NCBI GenBank assembly: GCA_030598885.1
Contig: JAUVOZ010000045.1
Span: 1 to 11,787 of the forward strand
Origin: Anaerolineae bacterium
GTDB lineage: Bacteria; Chloroflexota; Anaerolineae; Anaerolineales; E44-bin32
Reading direction: 5' to 3'
Length of the DNA: 11,787 nucleotides
How positions within the stretch are numbered: position 1 is the stretch's first letter; every line of letters starts with the position of its first letter. The notes beneath the pieces were generated by a model. It did not search any database. It was not told the DNA's origin and saw only the letters and a program-made list of their open reading frames with translations. The translations under genes were made by a program, and so were the position numbers. Positions 6,139 through 11,787 of the stretch are shown piece after piece.

Positions 6139-7818
6139 ATGACCCACCAACAATCGAATCAAAATCTTCACTGGTGGCAGCGCGGTGTAGTCTATCAAAT
6201 CTACCCCCGCAGCTTCAAAGACACTACCGGGAATGGTGTCGGTGACTTACAAGGCGTCATCGAGAAACTCGATTACCTGAACGACGGCTCCACCGATCCC
6301 ACCTCAAACGACATCCCTAAATCACTTGGGATTGACGCCATATGGCTAAGTCCATTCTATCCTTCCCCGATGGCAGACTTCGGCTACGATGTGGCAGACT
6401 ATTGCGACATTCACCCCCTTTTCGGCAGCTTGGAAACCTTCGATCTGCTTGTGACCGAAGCTCATCGTAGGGGGATTAAAATCATCATCGATTACGTCCC
6501 CAACCATAGCTCCGACCAACATCCATGGTTTATTGAATCTCGCAGCAGCCGGGATAACCCTAAGCGTACGTGGTACATCTGGCGTGATCCAAAACCGGAT
6601 GGTGGACTACCTAACAATTGGGGCAGTGTGTTTGGAGGTCCTGCATGGACTTGGGATGAGAAGACCGGTCAATATTACTTTCACCAATTCCTGAAGGAAC
6701 AACCCGATCTCAACTGGCGGAATCCGGAAGTTCGCCAGGCAATGTTGGATGTGCTCCGATTCTGGCTGGATCGGGGTGTGGATGGTTTCCGGATGGATGT
6801 TATCGGTATGATCATCAAAGATACCGAGTTGCGCGATAATCCGCCGAATCCAGATGCCAGCCCAGATTTACACCCAGACGATATCTTCGGTCGTCACTTG
6901 CACCTGTATAACGAAGATCAGGACGAAGTCCACGAAGTCAACCGAATTATTCGCCGTCTGCTTGATGAATACGGGAATCACTGCGCCATTGGTGAACTAT
7001 GGTGCGATCTCCCCCGTTGGGTCAAGTACTATGGAGAAAACGGAGACGGTCTACATTTGCCCTTCAACTTTCGTCTGTTGAGCCTGCCCTGGAATGCAGA
7101 GGCTATCCGCCAGTCTGTTGAGCAAATGGAAGCAGCACTGCCGACTTTCGCCTGGCCCAACTATGTGCTGGGCAGTCATGATGCGCAACGATTAGCGACT
7201 CGCATCGGTTCGGAGCAAGCGCGTGTTGCCGCCATGTTGATGCTTACCCTGCGAGGCACCCCCACTCTCTACTATGGCGACGAACTGGGCATGGAGAACG
7301 GTGTCATACCGATTGAGAAAATGCACGACCCTCAGGGTCTCCACTTCGGACCGGATCGGAACCGAGACGTGTGTCGAACTCCAATGCAATGGACCGATGG
7401 ACCATCGGCCGGCTTTTCAACCACCGATAGCAGCACCAGTGAGCCTGTCGAACCATGGCTGCCGGTTTCGGCTGACTTCGAGAGTCGCAATGTTGACGCG
7501 CAGAGCGCGGAGCCAACCTCGATGTTGAACCTCTACCGCCGATTGTTATGGTATCGAAGAGCAACACCAACGCTCCAGGCTGGTCGTTATATGTCTGTAG
7601 ATGCTGGAGGGGATGACTGTTTCGTCTACCTTCGAGAACATCCGACCGGGAAGTGCGTGATGGCTCTCAACTTCACCGACCAATCACGCACCCTCTCCAT
7701 TCCGAACATAAAGAATGGATCTTTGGTGATCTCTACCTACCTGGATCGAACCGAAACTGTCTCAAATTCAAACCTTTCTCTCCGCCCAAATGAGGGCGTA
7801 ATAATAAGAATCGAATAA
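6139..7818 (+). CDS. GH13 alpha-glucosidase, oligo-1,6-glucosidase type
   Basis: A 559-residue alpha-glucosidase with a complete (beta/alpha)8 barrel and C-terminal beta domain. Conserved regions are: I, DYVPNH (118-123); V, QPDLN (188-192), the signature of the oligo-1,6-glucosidase group; II, GFRMDV with nucleophile D220; III, acid/base E286 in GELW; IV, GSHD with stabilising D348. Val follows the nucleophile, as in isomaltase-type enzymes, so alpha-1,6 bonds are predicted to be cleaved, possibly with other alpha-glucosides. Region IV has Ser346 where Asn is usual. There is no signal peptide, so it is cytoplasmic. The start lacks a clear Shine-Dalgarno. Its TAA overlaps the next ATG by one base (TAATG), linking it to the GH130 genes. 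Sucrose- or trehalose-active relatives share this fold, so the substrate is not fixed. Confidence 0.93.
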   Translation: MTHQQSNQNLHWWQRGVVYQIYPRSFKDTTGNGVGDLQGVIEKLDYLNDGSTDPTSNDIPKSLGIDAIWLSPFYPSPMADFGYDVADYCDIHPLFGSLETFDLLVTEAHRRGIKIIIDYVPNHSSDQHPWFIESRSSRDNPKRTWYIWRDPKPDGGLPNNWGSVFGGPAWTWDEKTGQYYFHQFLKEQPDLNWRNPEVRQAMLDVLRFWLDRGVDGFRMDVIGMIIKDTELRDNPPNPDASPDLHPDDIFGRHLHLYNEDQDEVHEVNRIIRRLLDEYGNHCAIGELWCDLPRWVKYYGENGDGLHLPFNFRLLSLPWNAEAIRQSVEQMEAALPTFAWPNYVLGSHDAQRLATRIGSEQARVAAMLMLTLRGTPTLYYGDELGMENGVIPIEKMHDPQGLHFGPDRNRDVCRTPMQWTDGPSAGFSTTDSSTSEPVEPWLPVSADFESRNVDAQSAEPTSMLNLYRRLLWYRRATPTLQAGRYMSVDAGGDDCFVYLREHPTGKCVMALNFTDQSRTLSIPNIKNGSLVISTYLDRTETVSNSNLSLRPNEGVIIRIE

Positions 7819-8906
7819 TGAGCGTACCAATCCTACGAAATCAAGTTCTTATCCGCCCTGCCGATCTACAACCCTTAGATCCCGGTTTTGAGATTATTGG
7901 AACCTTTAACCCCGCGGCGACCCGTGTGGACGACGAAATAATCCTATTGGTGCGTGTGTCAGAGCGGCCTAATGTTCAAGATGCAGGTCAGCCAACTTCA
8001 CCACGCGCCACCTGGGAATCTGGGAAATTAGAGTGGGTATTGGACACCTTCGACAAAACTGGTGTTGACACTCGTGATATGCGCCTCTTTCGATTGCCCA
8101 ACGGACGAGTGCGTCTACGCTTCATCTCACACTTGCGGTTGGTCCGTCTCAGTGCCGATGGAACACAAATCAAAGAGGTATTGATCCCACCAGACCTCTT
8201 ACCCCGTGAACCGTGGGAGGAATTGGGTCTTGAAGACCCTCGCATCACCAAAATCGGCGACACCTACTATATTACATATGTCGCCATCAGCCGCCAGATG
8301 GGTGTCGCAACCGCGTTGATGACCACTCATGACTTCCAAACCTTTGAACGGCATGGCGTAATATTCCCCACTGAGAATAAGGATGTGGTGTTTCTCCCAC
8401 AGAAGTGGAACGAACACTTTGTCGCTTATCATCGACCGATCTCCGATCAATGGATTGACGCCCCATCCATTGAAACTGCGCTCTCACCCGACGCCATTTT
8501 CTGGGGACGACACAAGTTCCTCTTCGGTCCTCGACCAGGAGAATGGGACTCGGTCAAAGTAGGAGCCGGACCGCCACCAGTGTATTTGCCGCAGGGTTGG
8601 CTGCTCCTCTATCACGGAGTAGCCCCGGCGACAAGGGAGAGCCCGGCAGGGCACTACTGCGTTGGTGCGGTTTTGCTGGAGCGTGAGGATCCTACGTGTC
8701 TCCTGGCTCGTTCAAAACAACCATTACTTTCCCCTGAGAGATCTTACGAGCGGAGAGGCTTCGTCCCCAACATCATATTTCCCACTGGGGCACTTCTCAG
8801 CGAAGACAATGAGAACTTATTGTTGTTTTCCGGTGCGGCGGATGAAGTAGTCTCCCTGATCAGCCTTCCTGTTCAATCTATACTTGAACATCTGAGCCTG
8901 GAATAA
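7818..8906 (+). CDS. GH130 family glycoside phosphorylase (first copy)
   Basis: A 362-residue five-bladed beta-propeller enzyme of GH130. Known members mostly phosphorolyse beta-mannosides, releasing mannose-1-phosphate; a few are hydrolases. Visible landmarks are FNPA near the start, the GLEDPR loop with the likely general acid D140, NKD (187-189), the VKVGAGPPP phosphate-site region, LLYHGV, and SGAADEVV near the C-terminus. The Lys and His that normally help bind phosphate appear retained, favouring a phosphorylase. It starts inside the GH13 stop codon and is followed by a second GH130 gene after four bases. It is longer than its neighbour, with extra sequence before the EDPR loop. No signal peptide: cytoplasmic. 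The linkage (beta-1,2, beta-1,4, or mannosyl-glucose) cannot be told from sequence alone. Confidence 0.9.
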   Translation: MSVPILRNQVLIRPADLQPLDPGFEIIGTFNPAATRVDDEIILLVRVSERPNVQDAGQPTSPRATWESGKLEWVLDTFDKTGVDTRDMRLFRLPNGRVRLRFISHLRLVRLSADGTQIKEVLIPPDLLPREPWEELGLEDPRITKIGDTYYITYVAISRQMGVATALMTTHDFQTFERHGVIFPTENKDVVFLPQKWNEHFVAYHRPISDQWIDAPSIETALSPDAIFWGRHKFLFGPRPGEWDSVKVGAGPPPVYLPQGWLLLYHGVAPATRESPAGHYCVGAVLLEREDPTCLLARSKQPLLSPERSYERRGFVPNIIFPTGALLSEDNENLLLFSGAADEVVSLISLPVQSILEHLSLE

Positions 8907-8910
8907 CCAC

Positions 8911-9807
8911 ATGGAACTAAAGCGGCATCCATCCAACCCCATTCTCCTCCCAGATCCCACTTCGGATTGGGAATCTTACAACGTCTTCAACCCAGCTGTG
9001 ATTCGCCACAATGACCTTTTTCACATGTTCTACCGGGCCCAAGGACTAGACTGGGTCAGTAGGATCGGTTACGCGATCAGTGAAGATGGACTCAAATGGA
9101 ATCGGCTCCGCCGGCCCATCCTTGAACCGGTAAAAGTTGAGGAGGCGCGAGGAATTGAGGACCCGCGTGTGACTGAACTCGATGGTGAATTCTACATGGC
9201 CTATACCGCCTATTCTGGCCAGGGGCCGGCTGATTACCTAACCACACCGATGTTCGCCCGAAGCAACAATCTCCTGGTATGGAATCGGATCGGTCCGTTG
9301 GTGCGCGGTGAAGACAATAAAGATCATTTTTTACTACCGAGAAAGATAAAAGATAAATTTGTCGCGTTCCATCGCCGCGACGACAGTATTTGGCTGGCAG
9401 AATCAGATGACATGGCTCATTGGCCCGAAGCTGAAATGCGGTTGATAATGTCACCCAGGCAGAACAACGGGTGGGACAGTAAGCGCATTGGGGGAAATGG
9501 TCCTCCTATTCCAACCGAGCACGGATGGCTTTTCTTCTACCATGGTTACGATGATGACTACATTTATCGAATTGGTGTGTGCCTCTTAGATCTAGAAGAT
9601 CCGGGTCAGATCATTAACCGCCCCAAGGAATCGATCTTCGAACCAAAGGAGATATGGGAATTACGCGGAGACGTTTCAAGGGTCGTATTCTCCTGTGCCA
9701 ATCTGGTTGTGGGGGATCAGGTATACGTATATTACGGTGCGGCCGATCACGTTATCGGTCTGGCGACGTGTGATCTTAGTGAGTTGTTAGTTTTTCTCGG
9801 GAAGTGA
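8911..9807 (+). CDS. GH130 family glycoside phosphorylase (second copy)
   Basis: A 298-residue GH130 protein, compact for the family. Landmarks are FNPAVI, GIEDPR with likely general acid D84, NKD (136-138), the WDSKRIGG-x-GPP phosphate-site region, FFYHGY and YYGAADHVIG. Where the first copy has VKVGAGPPP, this one has KRIGGNGPP, with Arg replacing Lys. The two are clearly homologous yet quite divergent, so they are probably old duplicates with different chain-length or linkage preference. Known tandem GH130 pairs, such as that of Thermoanaerobacter on beta-1,2-oligomannan and mannobiose, divide work this way. It begins four bases after the first copy's stop with no clear Shine-Dalgarno, suggesting coupled translation. 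Last + strand gene of the cluster. Family firm, substrate inferred. Confidence 0.9.
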   Translation: MELKRHPSNPILLPDPTSDWESYNVFNPAVIRHNDLFHMFYRAQGLDWVSRIGYAISEDGLKWNRLRRPILEPVKVEEARGIEDPRVTELDGEFYMAYTAYSGQGPADYLTTPMFARSNNLLVWNRIGPLVRGEDNKDHFLLPRKIKDKFVAFHRRDDSIWLAESDDMAHWPEAEMRLIMSPRQNNGWDSKRIGGNGPPIPTEHGWLFFYHGYDDDYIYRIGVCLLDLEDPGQIINRPKESIFEPKEIWELRGDVSRVVFSCANLVVGDQVYVYYGAADHVIGLATCDLSELLVFLGK

Positions 9808-9990
9808 CAAGTCCCATATTTATTGTCGCACAGAAGTAACGCTCCCCCATCGCACATAAATCTGGATAACGTAGGAAAATCTTCAAGGAAATTATGCGTC
9901 GGTGGGAGCTGGGGAAGTTGGTCGCCCAATCATGTCGACAGGTTATAATCCTAGCAAGATGATGCTTAGTTAAGATTGATGAATTTTGGC
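9808..9990. other. Convergent intergenic region
   Basis: A 183-base gap between the 3' ends of the second GH130 gene and the - strand lipoprotein gene. It contains a long imperfect inverted repeat (9841-9909) and no gene. Confidence 0.4.
9841..9909. repeat. Imperfect inverted repeat between convergent genes
   Basis: The left arm, 9841-9859, begins GCTCCC and ends ATAA. The right arm, 9892-9909, is its imperfect reverse complement. Pairing gives a 6-base stem at the base, an internal loop, CGC/GCG and ATAA/TTAT segments, and a loop of 32 bases. It might act as a two-way terminator or be a small mobile-element relic. It lacks the U-tract of a classical intrinsic terminator. Confidence 0.35.
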
Positions 9991-11190
9991 TTACTTATCC
10001 CCTGCTATTAGGCGTGAGCCTTCTTCAACGAACCAGTCCTCTTCTATATTACTGAAAACAAGGTTGTCGATGCTGGTAACAAAAGAGTAGCCGGCGTTCT
10101 CTTCAGCAATTGGAGAAAATCCTCTGGTCAAGGAGGATTCTAGATACTTCATCACGGACACCCCGACAACATTCCGGGTTACGAAATTTCCCTCCAGTGT
10201 AATTTCGCGGGAATTCATGATATCGATTCCATTACCCTGGTTATCCACGATGACGTTCCCCCGCACGATCACCCCGCTGGAGTCCTCAATCTTGATCCCA
10301 TGCTTCCATCCCGGTGAATAGGGCTCTGGCTGATCCCCGGGAGGTGGGTAAATGGATATCAACTGTCCACCTTCGTCCATAATTTCATCAGTCATCAGCC
10401 CGTTGCTATCGATATAGTTATCCTCAAGGATCAGGTTGGCGTTCCAACTGTTATACTCGACGTTAATCCCCGCCCAACCAGTTCCAGTGACTCGATTGTT
10501 GTACACCCTACTGATTTGATCTGAACCTCTGAAATCCTCAAAATTTATGGCGTCTTCAATATTCCTATCGAAGATGTTGTTGTAGATATTGACCTGTACC
10601 GTCGGATCGGCTGCGCGATTCATGATCAGCATCGCGTGAGGGAAGTTGAAGAGAAACACATTACCATAAACGTCGGCACTGGTACCGTCAAGGACAAGGG
10701 CGTTATGTTGGTTGTTGGATTCGAAGATGTTATCCCGGATTTCTGTATCCGAACATTCCGAGATCACTACACCTATAGAATTATTCTTGATTTCATTATG
10801 ACCAATCAGGATGTGCTCGCTGGAGTGGATGTTGATGGCTGGCTCCTCCCAGACGTAGAAGTCCCTGATGACGCTGTTTGAAATTTCAATATTCTGGGAT
10901 TCCTCTATATACATCCTGGAGTTTATGAACATGCTATCGGTGATCGTTATTCCGTTACCTCTCCAAACCTCAAGTGTGCAGTTCTGGAACAGAGCTCCTC
11001 GAATATCTTCAGTCACTTGAATTCTTTGGTTGGAGAAAGTTTGGTTCAGCACAGGTAATGTAACAAGCTCTGGCGGTGAAAGGCGAAGAGGAGGTGGAAT
11101 TTCTGCTTTGGGGGTTGCGGTCGGCGATGGGTCACATCCACCGATTAATATTGCTCCTAAGATAGCAAGGATAGCAATCCTTGTCTTCAT
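9991..11190 (-). CDS. Lipoprotein with right-handed parallel beta-helix (NosD/pectate-lyase-like fold)
   Basis: A 399-residue protein. The N-terminus has a charged start (MKTR), a hydrophobic stretch and IGGC with C19, a lipoprotein signal for signal peptidase II. A Thr/Pro-rich linker follows. From about residue 60 on it is a series of roughly 20-25 residue repeats rich in N, I, V and G (for example GITITDSMF, NIEISNSVI, ITLEGNFVT), typical of parallel beta-helix (PbH1) folds found in pectate lyases and carbohydrate-binding or -cleaving proteins. No catalytic residues could be assigned. It would be anchored outside the cytoplasmic membrane. The start at 11190 is chosen because GGAGGA (11201-11196) precedes it and the signal peptide begins there. 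The reading frame stays open to 11385, but that part looks unlike protein. It converges on the GH130 gene; substrate unknown. Confidence 0.82.
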   Translation of the reverse strand: MKTRIAILAILGAILIGGCDPSPTATPKAEIPPPLRLSPPELVTLPVLNQTFSNQRIQVTEDIRGALFQNCTLEVWRGNGITITDSMFINSRMYIEESQNIEISNSVIRDFYVWEEPAINIHSSEHILIGHNEIKNNSIGVVISECSDTEIRDNIFESNNQHNALVLDGTSADVYGNVFLFNFPHAMLIMNRAADPTVQVNIYNNIFDRNIEDAINFEDFRGSDQISRVYNNRVTGTGWAGINVEYNSWNANLILEDNYIDSNGLMTDEIMDEGGQLISIYPPPGDQPEPYSPGWKHGIKIEDSSGVIVRGNVIVDNQGNGIDIMNSREITLEGNFVTRNVVGVSVMKYLESSLTRGFSPIAEENAGYSFVTSIDNLVFSNIEEDWFVEEGSRLIAGDK

Positions 11191-11195
11191 CAGAG

Positions 11196-11201
11196 TCCTC
11201 C
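11196..11201 (-). promoter_or_regulatory. Ribosome binding site deciding the lipoprotein start
   Basis: GGAGGA on the - strand lies five bases before the ATG at 11190, fixing the start at the lipoprotein signal peptide. Confidence 0.65.
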
Positions 11202-11232
11202 GGTCAATGCAGTTGACAACCAATGAAGATAT

Positions 11233-11240
11233 CAACGTTG
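11233..11240. promoter_or_regulatory. CG-centred palindrome, possible regulator site
   Basis: CAACGTTG is a perfect 8-base palindrome in the lipoprotein leader, with the central CG seen in many LacI-family operators. Its symmetry does not extend outward, so it is a weak candidate. Confidence 0.2.
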
Positions 11241-11274
11241 TGCCATGGATTGATAGGACACAGTCTTCGCTTTG

Positions 11275-11303
11275 ATTATATTTAGAAGTTCTCATCCCGG
11301 CTA
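11275..11303 (-). promoter_or_regulatory. Putative promoter of the lipoprotein gene
   Basis: A perfect TATAAT on the - strand (11280-11275) lies about 85 bases before the start codon. The -35 position 17 bases upstream reads TAGCCG, a poor match. Transcription would start near 11268, giving a leader of about 78 bases and excluding the longer frame to 11385. Confidence 0.35.
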
Positions 11304-11399
11304 TGACCAGATGGATCAACAACCTCCTCGCCACTAGTTGGTTCGGTTGGATGAATGACGATCTATCCAGGATTGGGGGGATCAATAGGTGTTTCTCGG

Positions 11400-11429
11400 T
11401 TGCCCAGTGTATCGCAATTCTCCCATAAT
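11400..11429 (+). promoter_or_regulatory. Putative promoter upstream of the FGGY remnant
   Basis: TTGCCC (11400-11405) and CATAAT (11424-11429) are spaced by 18 bases, matching 4 and 5 of 6 consensus bases. They lie about 85 bases before the ATG at 11513. Confidence 0.3.
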
Positions 11430-11512
11430 CGCCGATGGAGATTTAGATTGGAACCCACCAGGTGTTCCGGCACTATCCCCAACGTTCGTGCTTCGTGAAA
11501 GGCGAAACAGCC

Positions 11513-11782
11513 ATGCAATATTTACTTACCCACGACGTAGGGACTAGTGGGGATAAGGCTGCCATACTCACGGTGGTTGGTCGCATAGCTGTCTTTTCAG
11601 ACCCAGATGAAAATGCATTACAATTGACTCAAATTAATTGGGGTAAATATTATTCCTGTAAATGCATCTCGGTAAGATCATCATTGCCTAGTTTTGTATT
11701 GGCTAAAATTCGAATAGTCATTGAGAGAGCTCTACTGTTTGTGGGATGTTTCTGCAATGACCCACCCCGTTCTTATGCATAG
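11513..11782 (+). pseudogene. N-terminal remnant of an FGGY carbohydrate kinase
   Basis: An 89-residue frame that opens like xylulokinase-type FGGY sugar kinases: MQYLLTHDVGTSGDKAAI, containing the phosphate-binding DxGTSG/DKA motif, then GRI. Weak colinear similarity continues to N-W (about 11641), where the family usually reads PxWAEQDP. The remainder fits poorly, though a GC near 'FVGCF' may echo the family's GQMMGC. A TAG ends the frame at 11780-11782, while FGGY kinases are about 500 residues long. The other two forward frames show no continuation. AAAGG precedes the ATG by ten bases. The best reading is a decayed gene with small indels and substitutions. It could instead be a genuine short protein. 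The window ends here, so remnants further on cannot be excluded. Confidence 0.55.
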
Positions 11783-11787
11783 AGTAA

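Larger units (their letters stand above)
11191..11512. other. Divergent intergenic region
   Basis: These 322 bases separate the lipoprotein (-) from the FGGY remnant (+). No coding capacity of its own is supported. It contains candidate promoters for both directions, the GGAGGA site of the lipoprotein, and two AACGTT-centred sequences (11233-11240 and near 11481). Confidence 0.4.

Noticed and set aside
11191..11385. Extension of the lipoprotein reading frame by 65 residues
   Set aside because: It would bury the lipoprotein signal peptide inside the protein. GGAGGA before 11190 and a TATAAT at 11280-11275 both argue for the inner start.
11513..11782. A single frameshift or sequencing error explaining the short FGGY gene
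   Set aside because: The other two + strand frames after about 11600 carry stops and show no recognisable FGGY sequence, so one indel would not restore the gene.
1..11787. CRISPR array, tRNA, rRNA or insertion sequence
   Set aside because: No spaced identical repeats, cloverleaf-like sequence, ribosomal RNA stretch, transposase motif or terminal inverted repeats flanked by target duplications could be seen by eye.

Overview
This window looks like a piece of a bacterial chromosome, most plausibly from Chloroflexota (Anaerolineae/Caldilineae-like). The inference rests on three things: the style of the large GT-C membrane glycosyltransferase, the Thr/Pro-rich linker after the lipoprotein cysteine, and the pairing of GH13 with GH130 genes. 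No rRNA or marker gene is present, so the placement is tentative. No tRNA, insertion sequence, CRISPR array or phage gene is visible.

Region 1 (about 1-4461, + strand) is a compact envelope-type module. An ECF sigma factor overlaps by four bases a membrane anti-sigma factor with an HxxxCxxC zinc-binding head. A large GT-C type glycosyltransferase follows, carrying a degenerate M23 (LytM-like) domain at its C-terminus. Next come a small membrane protein that is a clear paralogue of the anti-sigma factor's membrane domain, and a membrane-anchored zinc-ribbon protein. Short gaps suggest one transcription unit, with the sigma factor probably controlling its own operon.

Region 2 (about 4462-9807, + strand) is a carbohydrate-catabolism cluster: a GH1 beta-glucosidase, a GH13 oligo-1,6-glucosidase-like enzyme, and two tandem but divergent GH130 mannoside phosphorylase-family genes. 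The last three are tightly packed (1-base overlap, then a 4-base gap). None has a signal peptide, so they probably act in the cytoplasm on imported oligosaccharides containing alpha-glucosyl, beta-glycosyl and beta-mannosyl linkages. No transporter lies in the window.

Region 3 (about 9808-11787) holds a convergent gene for a right-handed beta-helix lipoprotein (- strand). Between it and the GH130 gene lies an imperfect inverted repeat. A divergent intergenic region follows, and then what looks like the decayed N-terminal remnant of an FGGY carbohydrate kinase (+ strand).

The most unusual points are the membrane glycosyltransferase fused to an apparently inactive M23 domain, the duplicated anti-sigma membrane domain as a free-standing protein in the same operon, and the tandem GH130 pair with GH13 and GH1.
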